This document shows, piece by piece, positions 1 to 6,906 of a stretch of DNA of 64,000 nucleotides. The notes below the pieces were generated by a model. It was not told the DNA's origin, did not search any database, and was given only the letters and a program-made list of their open reading frames with translations. The stretch covers positions 6,882,001-6,946,000 of the forward strand of contig NZ_CP154796.1 in NCBI RefSeq assembly GCF_039566955.1. Direction: 5' to 3'. Positions within the stretch are counted from its first letter, which is position 1; every line of letters begins with the position of its first letter. The DNA comes from Micromonospora sp. DSM 45708. GTDB taxonomy: Bacteria; Actinomycetota; Actinomycetes; Mycobacteriales; Micromonosporaceae. The translations under genes were made by a program, and so were the position numbers.

Positions 1-1082
1 GCCAGTACTACGCCAACATGTTCCCGGACCGGTTCCGCGCGCTCGTCGTCGACGGCGTGCTCAACCCGGACGCCTGGGTCGGTCAGGGCCGGGCCCGCAA
101 CCAGCTCCAGGAGACGCGGCTGCGCAGCGCCGACGGCGCGTACCGGGCGCTGCACGAGATCCTGGTGCGATGCGGCAAGGTCGGTCCGGAGCGGTGCGCG
201 TTGGCGGCCGACGGTGACCCGGTCACCGTGTACGACACCGTGGCGCAGCGGCTGCGCAAGAAGCCGGCCGTGATCGACGACCCGGAGTACGGCTCGTTCA
301 CCGTCAGCTACGCCGACTTCGTCGGGGCCACGCTCAACGTGCTCTACGACCCGTACGGCTGGCAGTCGGTCGTGGACATCACCGGGCAACTACTGGCCGC
401 GACCGACCCGGCCACCGGCCGGGCCGCCGCCGCGTCGGCCCGCAAGGCGCTCGCCGCCCGTGCCGCGCAGGCCCGGCAGCAGCGGGGGTACGACTTCCCG
501 TACGACAACGGGCTGGAGACGTTCCTGACCGTGGACTGCACCGACGCGTACCACCCGAGGAGCGCGGACGCCTGGCCGGCACTGGCGGCCAGGGAGGACC
601 AGCGGGCGCCCTACTTCGGGCGGGCCTGGGCCTGGGGCACCGCGCCCTGCGCCCGCGACACCTGGACCGTGCGCGACGAGGACGCCTACACCGGCCCGTT
701 CAACCGCACCACCGCCGCCCCGGTGCTCGTGGTCGGCAACTACTGGGACCCGGCGACCAGCTACCAGGGTGCGGTCAGCTCGGCCGCGCTGCTGCCGAAC
801 AGCCGGCTGCTGAGCAGCGACAGTTGGGGGCACACCGCGTACGGCACCTCGGCGTGCGTGACCGGGAAGATCGACGCGTACCTGCTCACCGGCAAGCCGC
901 CGGCCAAGGGCGTGCGCTGCGTCGGTGACGCCCAGCCGTTCCAGGAGGACCCGGCCGCCGGCCGGGTCGCCGCGGCCAAGAGCGAGCTGGCCCGCGCCGG
1001 CGTGCCCGGTCGGGGCGAGCCGAAGCGGCTGCCGCCGGTGACCACGCCGCGGCCGGCGATCGGCACGCTGACCGTCCGCTGA
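1..1082 (+). CDS. Secreted alpha/beta hydrolase (tripeptidyl aminopeptidase-like), 3' part
   Basis: The frame is open from the first base, so the gene starts before the window; about 359 codons are visible. The opening residues QYYANMFPDRF followed by VVDGVLNP match the stretch just after the nucleophile elbow of the TAP-like (SlpD/SlpE, Streptomyces tripeptidyl aminopeptidase) branch of alpha/beta hydrolases. The catalytic Ser must lie upstream. The C-terminal TAP domain is recognisable: LVVGNYWDPAT carries the likely catalytic Asp and SWGHTAYG the His, followed by the usual Cys-containing tail. Family members are exported peptidases or lipases; substrate cannot be read here. A strong terminator follows the stop. 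The family is confident, the substrate is not. Confidence 0.85.
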   Translation, partial: QYYANMFPDRFRALVVDGVLNPDAWVGQGRARNQLQETRLRSADGAYRALHEILVRCGKVGPERCALAADGDPVTVYDTVAQRLRKKPAVIDDPEYGSFTVSYADFVGATLNVLYDPYGWQSVVDITGQLLAATDPATGRAAAASARKALAARAAQARQQRGYDFPYDNGLETFLTVDCTDAYHPRSADAWPALAAREDQRAPYFGRAWAWGTAPCARDTWTVRDEDAYTGPFNRTTAAPVLVVGNYWDPATSYQGAVSSAALLPNSRLLSSDSWGHTAYGTSACVTGKIDAYLLTGKPPAKGVRCVGDAQPFQEDPAAGRVAAAKSELARAGVPGRGEPKRLPPVTTPRPAIGTLTVR

Positions 1083-1088
1083 CGGACC

Positions 1089-1130
1089 CCCGGGGTACGG
1101 CGGGCGATCGGGCGTCCGCCGTACCCCGGG
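1089..1130 (+). terminator. Intrinsic terminator after the hydrolase gene
   Basis: Perfect 15-bp stem (1089-1103 paired with 1116-1130) with a 12-base loop, starting 7 bases after the hydrolase stop. No long T-run follows, which is usual in high-GC actinobacteria. Confidence 0.8.
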
Positions 1131-1208
1131 CCGTGGGGAGACAGCGTGTTGTGCGACGCTCGCTACGCTGGGTGTTCCCGTAGTCGTGTCCCGTGATCGA
1201 GGTGCCCG

Positions 1209-2147
1209 ATGCCCGAGGTCTCTCCCCGCCGGCTCCGTTCCCTCGCCACCACGCTGGCTGTGGCGCTGACGCTCACCCTGGCCGCCGCCGCCGGCTGCGA
1301 CAACCGCCGCGAACCCCCGCTGCCCTCGGTGCTCGACAAGCTGCACGACTCGCACATCGACGGCCAGGCGAAGATCAAGATCGGGGTGTCGGAGACCGAG
1401 CCGCTGATGGGCGAGCTGCGCAACGGCGCGCACACCGGCTTCGACGTCGAGATCGCCCGCTACATCGCCGCCTCCCTCGGCTTCCAGGGCGAACAGCGCA
1501 TCCAGTGGGTGGCACTGGCCACCGAGGACCGCATTCCCGCGCTCCAGGGCGGCACCGTCGACCTGATCGTGTCGAGCTTCTCGATGACCGAGGAGCGCGA
1601 GAAGCTGATCAGCTTCGCCGGGCCGTACTTCGTCACCACCCAGGAGGTGATGGTGCCGACGCGGCTGCGCGACCAGGTCCGCACCATCGAGGACCTGCGC
1701 CGGCCGGGGCTGCGCGTCTGCACCAGCGGCGGCTCCACCACCGAGGCGGAACTGGAGAAGCACCAGATCCGGGCGTACGTGGTGAAGACCGTCGGCGACT
1801 GCGTGCGGGGCATCCGGGAGAAGCGGTACGACGCGGTCAGCTCCGACGAGACCATCCTGGCCGGCTTCCTCTCCCAGTACCCCACCGAGTTCGAGATCGT
1901 CGACATGCCGTTCGGCACCAGCGAGCTGCTCGGCGTCGGTGTGCCGATCGGCGATCCGGCGCTGCGTGACCTGGTCGCGTTCGCGCTCCAGAAGAGCTAC
2001 CTGGAGGGGCGGGACGGGATCAGCAGCCCGTGGCTGACCGCGTACAACCGCACGCTCGGGCCGTGGCTCAAGGCGGAGAAGTCCCAGCCGCAGCCGCTGA
2101 ACGTGCCGAAGCTCGTCGACTTCGACGACAAGGCGCCCCGGCGATGA
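1209..2147 (+). CDS. Solute-binding lipoprotein, family 3 (amino acid type)
   Basis: 312 aa. The N-terminus has Arg residues, a hydrophobic stretch and a lipobox LAAAAGC, so it is a lipoprotein anchored at about Cys30. The mature part matches bacterial extracellular solute-binding proteins family 3: IKIGVSETEPLMG, then GFDVEIARYIAASLGF, then DLIVSSFSMTEEREKLISFAGPY, and a second lobe with DAVSSDETILAGF. This family binds polar amino acids such as glutamate for ABC import. No ABC permease or ATPase is adjacent; the next gene overlaps by 4 bases (ATGA) and encodes an unrelated membrane protein, so the protein may serve as a sensor or a component of a dispersed transporter. Ligand unknown. Confidence 0.85.
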   Translation: MPEVSPRRLRSLATTLAVALTLTLAAAAGCDNRREPPLPSVLDKLHDSHIDGQAKIKIGVSETEPLMGELRNGAHTGFDVEIARYIAASLGFQGEQRIQWVALATEDRIPALQGGTVDLIVSSFSMTEEREKLISFAGPYFVTTQEVMVPTRLRDQVRTIEDLRRPGLRVCTSGGSTTEAELEKHQIRAYVVKTVGDCVRGIREKRYDAVSSDETILAGFLSQYPTEFEIVDMPFGTSELLGVGVPIGDPALRDLVAFALQKSYLEGRDGISSPWLTAYNRTLGPWLKAEKSQPQPLNVPKLVDFDDKAPRR

Positions 2148-3244
2148 CCGCCCCGGCGGACGCCGTCGGGGCGGGTGCGGCCGGGCCGGGTGCCGGCACT
2201 GCCGCTCCGGGGGCTGCCACTGCCGGCCCGGTTGCCGCCGCGCCGGCCCGGACCGTGCCGCCGCCGGCCGACCCGGCCGAGCGCCGCGCGCGGGCCACCC
2301 AGTCGTTCTGGACCGCGGTCGTCGGTGTGCCGGCCGTCTTCTCGGTGCTGCGGCTCGGCGTCGAGGCGGGCGGCGAGTTGCAGACCACGCTGCTGCTGGT
2401 CGCCAACGTCGGCACGGTGAACCTGCTGGCCGGCTTCCTCACCACCGCCGCCGCGCTGCTCTCCACCGCCCTGGTCGCGGTGTTCGCGCTCGGCGCGGTG
2501 CTGCGGGTCAGCGTGGACCGGATGCCGTCCGGAATCCGCCGGCCGCTCTTCGCCCGCTGGGTGGACAGCACGCCGGCCTGGTTCGCGGTGGCCAGCTTCC
2601 TGCTCGCGCTGGTCACCTGGCCGCTGCTCTACCTGCCGCTGCTGCTGCCGGCGTTCGTGGCCGCGTTCCAGCTCGGCCCGGAACGACTGCACGAGCAGCG
2701 GGTGCCCCGCCTGCTGCTGCTCGCCGTCGGCTTCGCCGGCTACCTCTGGCTGCTCGGGCCCACCCTGCTCGACGCCGGCCGGCAGGGGGAGACGTTGGCG
2801 CTGGCGCTGCTGGTCGTACCCCCGGTGCTGGCCTTGTTCGTGACCGGCCCGCTGCCGGCGGCGGTGATCCGGCCGCTCGCCTCGGTCACCGAGGCGGCGG
2901 TGCTGGCCATGCTGGTCTGGGCCGCGCTGCCGGTGATCAGCACGCCGGTGCTGCCGCTGACCGTCACCACTGTCGAGACGTCGCCGGGCGTCACCGAGGA
3001 CGTCCGCGGTCACGTGGTCACCGTGGACGACGTCGACGTGGTGCTGCTCCAGGAACGTGGCGGCGTCCGCTACCTGCCGATCGGCCAGGTACGCGCGCAG
3101 GTGCTCTGCCCGAGCGAGGACGAGCTGCCCCGGCGGCAGCTCCGGGTGCGCGACTTCCACGTGGAGGACTCACTGTTGGAGGGCCTGGGTCGCCGGGTCC
3201 GTCCGGTGCACCGCATCGACGCCGCCTGCCGTACGGTCCGCTGA
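2144..3244 (+). CDS. Polytopic membrane protein of unknown function
   Basis: 366 aa. The ATG at 2144 overlaps the upstream stop (ATGA), so translation is probably coupled with the binding lipoprotein; the frame is open farther upstream but that part lies inside the previous gene. An Ala/Pro-rich N-terminus of about 45 residues is followed by roughly seven hydrophobic segments, including a double hairpin near residues 75-115 and another pair near 145-185. After the last membrane segment there is a soluble C-terminal domain of about 95 residues beginning TTVETSPGVTEDVRG. I do not recognise the family. The pairing suggests the lipoprotein signals to or works with this protein. Confidence 0.7.
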   Translation: MTAPADAVGAGAAGPGAGTAAPGAATAGPVAAAPARTVPPPADPAERRARATQSFWTAVVGVPAVFSVLRLGVEAGGELQTTLLLVANVGTVNLLAGFLTTAAALLSTALVAVFALGAVLRVSVDRMPSGIRRPLFARWVDSTPAWFAVASFLLALVTWPLLYLPLLLPAFVAAFQLGPERLHEQRVPRLLLLAVGFAGYLWLLGPTLLDAGRQGETLALALLVVPPVLALFVTGPLPAAVIRPLASVTEAAVLAMLVWAALPVISTPVLPLTVTTVETSPGVTEDVRGHVVTVDDVDVVLLQERGGVRYLPIGQVRAQVLCPSEDELPRRQLRVRDFHVEDSLLEGLGRRVRPVHRIDAACRTVR

Positions 3245-3493
3245 CCGGCGCGGCTCGCGTGGGATCGTGGTGCCGGGGCGCACCTGGCGGATCGGGGGAC
3301 GCAGGGCGGCCCTCATGACGAAGATGCTTCGACGGGCGGTCGCCTCGCCGCGTTCGTCCACCTGGTAGCCGTCGAGCCACACCCACCCGTCGAAGGTGGT
3401 CCAGTCGAGTTCGCGGATCACCCGGAACAGGATCGGCGTGACGAACTGCGGGCTGGCCGCGCGGGTCACGTGGAGCAGGTCGCCGGCCTTCAC
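3170..3493 (-). CDS. Small conserved actinobacterial protein (unknown)
   Basis: 107 aa from a GTG at 3493 that overlaps the stop of the upstream small gene (GTGA). The core, from KAGDLLHVTRAASPQF through the WTTFDGWVWLDGY segment to RRSIFV, resembles a small protein family common in Micromonosporaceae that I know only as hypothetical; its pattern suggests a compact beta-rich fold. The C-terminal 35 residues (after RPPIRQ) look unrelated to that core and overlap by 75 bases the 3' end of the convergent membrane-protein gene, so the natural stop may have been lost and the frame extended. Function unknown. Confidence 0.6.
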   Translation of the reverse strand: MKAGDLLHVTRAASPQFVTPILFRVIRELDWTTFDGWVWLDGYQVDERGEATARRSIFVMRAALRPPIRQVRPGTTIPREPRRSADRTAGGVDAVHRTDPATQALQQ

Positions 3494-3666
3494 GTCGGCC
3501 AGTGACCCCGGTTGGTCAGGACCCGCTGCTTGACCCGGCACGGCAGCGCAGACCCGCACGCGCACACCCGCCTGGCCCGGCGCAGCGACCACACCGGACG
3601 GTGCTTTCGTGCCAACTCCTCGGCCAGGGCCAGCACGTACTCGGCGTAGCTGAGGTTTCTGCTCAT
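3490..3666 (-). CDS. Small conserved protein, 58 aa (unknown)
   Basis: 58 aa starting MSRNLSYAEYV. The ATG at 3666 is preceded by a strong ribosome site (GAGGAGGGG), which decides the start over the longer open frame to 3705. Basic, with a CACGSALPC motif (three Cys) that could bind metal. It ends four bases into the next gene, so the two are translationally coupled. The family is familiar in Micromonosporaceae as a hypothetical found next to XRE/DUF397 genes. Divergent from the XRE regulator and sharing an intergenic region that carries an inverted repeat. Confidence 0.65.
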   Translation of the reverse strand: MSRNLSYAEYVLALAEELARKHRPVWSLRRARRVCACGSALPCRVKQRVLTNRGHWPT

Positions 3667-3758
3667 CCGCCCCTCCTCGCGTGAGGGGCGTGGCAGCCGG
3701 GCCACGCACGGTCATCCGACCACCACACCCACCAACACCGTCCCACGCACACACGTAA

Positions 3759-3788
3759 TCCGCAATATGCGTATGGCGTGATTGCGGA
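3759..3788. promoter_or_regulatory. Candidate operator: 8-bp inverted repeat
   Basis: TCCGCAAT (3759-3766) and ATTGCGGA (3781-3788) are perfect inverted arms separated by 14 bases of unusually AT-rich DNA. The site lies between divergent genes, 51-80 bases upstream of the XRE regulator start, where an autoregulatory operator would be expected. Confidence 0.5.
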
Positions 3789-3838
3789 GAGGGTGTCTGC
3801 GAGCAGAAATCATGTCTTCCGCATGGCAGGATGTCGGC

Positions 3839-4714
3839 GTGCCTCCACGTCAGAGCCCCACCGTCAGGCGGCGACGCTTGGCGCTCACCCTGCGGCAACT
3901 CCGTGACAGGGCCGGCATCACCTCGGCCGAAGCCGCGCGGCGGGTCGACCACGACGCGAGCTGGCTCAGCCGCATCGAGACGGCGGAAGTCCGCCCGCAC
4001 CCGAACGACGTGCGCGCCCTGCTGACGCTGTACGGCGTCGAGGGCGACCAGGCCGAAGCGGTGATCGCGGTAGCCCGGCAGGCCAAGCAGCGCGGCTGGT
4101 GGCAGCGGTACAGCGATGTCCTGCCGGACTGGTTCGCGGCCTACGTGGGCATGGAGTCGGAGGCGTCCGTCATCCGCACCTACGAGTGCCAGATGGTGCC
4201 CGGCCTGTTGCAGACGGAGGAGTACGCCCGGGCGGCCTTCGAAGGTGCTCCGGTGCCGATGCGCGACAACGAGGTGGAACGCCAGGTCGCCCTACGGCTG
4301 GAGCGCCAAGCCATCCTTGCCGGTCACGAACCATCGATCCTACGAGTGGTCATCGACGAGGGAGCGGCACGTCGCATGGTCGGTGGCCCGGAGGTGCTGC
4401 ACCGCCAACTCCTGCGGCTCGCGGAGGAGTCGACCCGCAGCAACGTCCACATCCAGTTGCTGCCCTACTCGGCAGGGGTCGGCTTCGACGGCAGCTTCGT
4501 GATCCTCGACTTCCCACCCCTGCCCGACCCGTATCCGGACGCGGCCGAGGAGCGCATGGTGTACGTCGACACCCTGACCGGCGCGCTGTATCTGGACCGA
4601 CCGAGCGAGGTGGTCGCCTACGCGGCGGCTCATGAGCAACTGCAAGCCCTTGCGCTGGCACCCAAGCAAACGCGAGATACGCTGCGTTCGATCGCAGCAG
4701 ACCTGATCGCCTAG
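3839..4714 (+). CDS. XRE-family regulator with DUF5753 domain
   Basis: 291 aa. An N-terminal helix-turn-helix (about residues 10-65: RRRLALTLRQLRDRAG, then SAEAARRVDHDASWLSRIE) is followed by a C-terminal domain with YEGMESEA-like and ECQMVPGLLQTEEYARA motifs typical of DUF5753. Such regulators are abundant in Streptomyces and Micromonospora and are usually paired with a DUF397 protein, as here. I chose the GTG at 3839, preceded at 6 bases by a CAGGAT hexamer that could be a leaderless -10; an ATG at 3812 in frame is the alternative. A palindromic operator candidate lies upstream. Some pairs of this type affect development or secondary metabolism; the targets of this one are unknown. Confidence 0.85.
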   Translation: MPPRQSPTVRRRRLALTLRQLRDRAGITSAEAARRVDHDASWLSRIETAEVRPHPNDVRALLTLYGVEGDQAEAVIAVARQAKQRGWWQRYSDVLPDWFAAYVGMESEASVIRTYECQMVPGLLQTEEYARAAFEGAPVPMRDNEVERQVALRLERQAILAGHEPSILRVVIDEGAARRMVGGPEVLHRQLLRLAEESTRSNVHIQLLPYSAGVGFDGSFVILDFPPLPDPYPDAAEERMVYVDTLTGALYLDRPSEVVAYAAAHEQLQALALAPKQTRDTLRSIAADLIA

Positions 4715-4726
4715 GAGGGCGCCGGC

Positions 4727-4921
4727 ATGGACCTGACTCGCGTCACCTGGCGCAAGAGCACCCGGTCCGGCTCCAGCGGCAACTGCGTCGAGGTTGCCAC
4801 CCCGCCCGAGGCCGTGATGGTTCGCGACACCAAGGACCGGCAGGGTCCGACGCTGTCGTTCGCCGCCGACCGGTGGACCGGCTTCGTCCACGCGATCAGG
4901 TCCGGCACGTTCGACGCCTGA
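4727..4921 (+). CDS. DUF397 protein
   Basis: 64 aa. Start ATG at 4727 follows AGGAGG at 4713-4718, just after the XRE stop, so the two form an operon. It carries the hallmark WRKSTRSGSSGNCVEVA near the N-terminus and VRDTKD in the middle, ending in a conserved W-x-x-F segment. DUF397 proteins act with the adjacent XRE/DUF5753 regulator; a toxin-antitoxin-like or BldB-like regulatory pairing has been proposed for relatives, but no mechanism can be read from this sequence. Confidence 0.9.
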   Translation: MDLTRVTWRKSTRSGSSGNCVEVATPPEAVMVRDTKDRQGPTLSFAADRWTGFVHAIRSGTFDA

Positions 4922-4939
4922 CGCGTTCTCGTACGCGGG

Positions 4940-4971
4940 TCTTGGAAGCTGAGGGCCGTTTGCTTCCAAGA
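4940..4971. terminator. Bidirectional terminator hairpin
   Basis: Perfect 10-bp stem TCTTGGAAGC / GCTTCCAAGA around a 12-base loop, placed between the DUF397 gene and the convergent gene ending at 4989. Confidence 0.7.
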
Positions 4972-4988
4972 TCTGCCCCGAACCCGGG

Positions 4989-5696
4989 TCAGCGCGTGGT
5001 GCGGAGCAGGTCGGCCAGGTCGGCGGCCTCGACCAACTCGTCGCCGAGCGGGGTCCCCGCGTCGGCCACCGCCGCAGCCCACAGCAGCCCGGCCGGGATG
5101 TCGGAGGTCAGCCACCGGTCCAGCTCGCGTCTCGACCGTTCGTCGGGTGCCGACCACCGCACGACCTCCGCGAGGTGGCGGCTGGGCGTCTGACCCGGCA
5201 GCTCGGCGAAGTCCGCCAGGTAGGGGCCGAGGTCCAGGTCCAGCGCGGCCACCGCGTCCAGGATGTCCTCCGCCGGATGGTCCGACGGCCACGAGGTCAG
5301 CGTCGACCGCCACCAGGCGCGGAGGAAGTCCTCGACCGCGCTCCGCTCGGCGGGTGTCCAGTCCGCCCAGTGCCCGGCGATCCGGCGGGCCAGCGTGTCC
5401 GGCCACGACTGGTCGGTCATCTCGCCGGCGGCGTACGCGGTCAGCAGCCGGGGCACCAGGTGCGGCAGCTCGCTCCCGTCGCCCCAGGTGCCCGGGTTGG
5501 ACAGGTAGCTGCCGAGCTGGTCCGGCGTCAAAGCGTGCAGCGGCGTCCGCCGGAAGTGGTCGACGTCGGCCGGGTCCACGCAGTGCTCGCACGCCGCCAT
5601 GTCTGCGGGCATCGGATGCCCGGCGAACACGGCGTACAGCCGTTCACCCGCCCGCTCCACCTCACCCGCTCCCACCCCACCAGTCTCCCCGACCAC
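4989..5696 (-). CDS. Hypothetical protein, acidic and Trp-rich
   Basis: 235 aa from the first GTG; a GTG at 5660 with GGAG eight bases upstream is an equally good start and would remove a Gly-rich N-terminus. The body is soluble, Asp/Trp/Leu-rich and predicted largely helical, with an early CEHCVDPADV pair of Cys and the segment SYLSNPGTWGDG. It resembles proteins of unknown function in other actinomycetes that measure crop/hazard-like scores only in name; I cannot assign a role. It is transcribed toward the XRE/DUF397 pair and lies 46 bases downstream of the acyl-CoA operon end, so it could be a read-through last gene. Confidence 0.6.
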   Translation of the reverse strand: MVGETGGVGAGEVERAGERLYAVFAGHPMPADMAACEHCVDPADVDHFRRTPLHALTPDQLGSYLSNPGTWGDGSELPHLVPRLLTAYAAGEMTDQSWPDTLARRIAGHWADWTPAERSAVEDFLRAWWRSTLTSWPSDHPAEDILDAVAALDLDLGPYLADFAELPGQTPSRHLAEVVRWSAPDERSRRELDRWLTSDIPAGLLWAAAVADAGTPLGDELVEAADLADLLRTTR

Positions 5697-5742
5697 TCGG
5701 GTGGGACGCCATGGCTGTCGTACGGGGCCGGAGACACCCAGG

Positions 5743-6906
5743 TCAGTAGGACTTGTCCTGGGACAGGACGTGCTGGGCGACGAAGTTGAGGATCATCTCG
5801 CGGCTGACCGGGGCGATCCGGCCGGCGCGCACGGCGCCGAGCAGCGTCGCCACGCCGTACTCGGTGGTCATGCCGGCCCCGCCGAGCGCCTGGACGGCGG
5901 TGTCGACGGCGAGCGCGGCGGCCTCGCCGGCCGCGTACTTGGCCATGTTGCCGGAGACGCCGGCCTCCAGGTCGCGCCCGGCGTCGTAGAGCGTGGCTGC
6001 CTTGTGGATCATCAGCCGGGCCAGTTCCACCTGGACGGCGGCGTGCGCGAGCGGGTGCGACACGCCCTGGTGCGAGCCGATCGAGCGCCCGCCCCAGACC
6101 TTGCGGGTGGCGGTGTACTCCGACGCCTTCTCGATGGCGTAGCGGCCGGTGCCGGCGCCCATCGCGGCGACCGTGATCCGCTCCGGGTTGAGCCCGGCGA
6201 ACAGCGCCGGCAGGCCGGCGGCCAACGACTCGCCGACGAGCGCGTCGGCGGGCAGCCGCACGTCGTCCAGGAAGAGCTGGAACTGGTTCTCCGGCGACAG
6301 GATCTCCATGTCCAGTTTGGACTTCTCCAGGCCGGGCGCGTCGGTCGGCACGAGGAACAGCGCCGGCTTGAGTTTTCCGGAGGAGGCGTCCTCGGTCCTG
6401 GCCACCACCAGCACGTGGTCGGCCTCGTCGACGCCGGAGATGTAGACCTTGCGGCCGGTGAGCAGCCAGTCGTCGCCGTCGCGGCGGGCCACCGTGGCGA
6501 GGCGGTGGAAGTTCGACCCGGCGTCCGGCTCGGTGATCGCGAAGACGATCTTCTGGGAGCCGTCGGCGAGGCCGGGCAGGTGCCGCTTGCGCTGCTCCTC
6601 CGTACCGTGCTTGTTGATCACGGTGGCGGCGATGGCGGGGGAGACCACGAGCAGCAGCAGCGGGCAGCCCGCCGCGGCCAGCTCCTCGCACACCAGCGCC
6701 AGCTCGGTGATGCCGCCGCCCCCGCCGCCGTACTCGGTGGGGATGTTGACGCCGAGGTAGCCGAGCCGGCCGGCCTCGTGCCACAGCTCGGTGGTGTGCT
6801 CGCCCGACTTGGCCTTGGACACGAAGTAGGAGTGGCCGTACCTGCGGCCCAGCGCGCGTACCGCGTCGCGGAGCTGGTCCTGTTCTTCGGTGAGGTCGAA
6901 GTTCAC
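5743..6906 (-). CDS. Acyl-CoA dehydrogenase (first of two)
   Basis: 387 aa. Starts MNFDLTEEQ from a GTG overlapping the carboxylase alpha stop (GTGA). All standard parts are present: helical N-terminal domain, FAITEPDAGSN FAD-binding loop, the ARxDGDDWLLTGRKVYISG beta-domain, and the C-terminal domain with ALGGAGMTTEYGV and a terminal segment SREMILNFVAQH. FAD-dependent alpha,beta-dehydrogenation of an acyl-CoA thioester in the cytosol. As the last gene of the operon it should act in the same pathway as the carboxylase. Chain length or branching preference cannot be deduced; sequence features are closest to short/branched-chain enzymes rather than very-long-chain ones. Confidence 0.9.
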   Translation of the reverse strand: MNFDLTEEQDQLRDAVRALGRRYGHSYFVSKAKSGEHTTELWHEAGRLGYLGVNIPTEYGGGGGGITELALVCEELAAAGCPLLLLVVSPAIAATVINKHGTEEQRKRHLPGLADGSQKIVFAITEPDAGSNFHRLATVARRDGDDWLLTGRKVYISGVDEADHVLVVARTEDASSGKLKPALFLVPTDAPGLEKSKLDMEILSPENQFQLFLDDVRLPADALVGESLAAGLPALFAGLNPERITVAAMGAGTGRYAIEKASEYTATRKVWGGRSIGSHQGVSHPLAHAAVQVELARLMIHKAATLYDAGRDLEAGVSGNMAKYAAGEAAALAVDTAVQALGGAGMTTEYGVATLLGAVRAGRIAPVSREMILNFVAQHVLSQDKSY

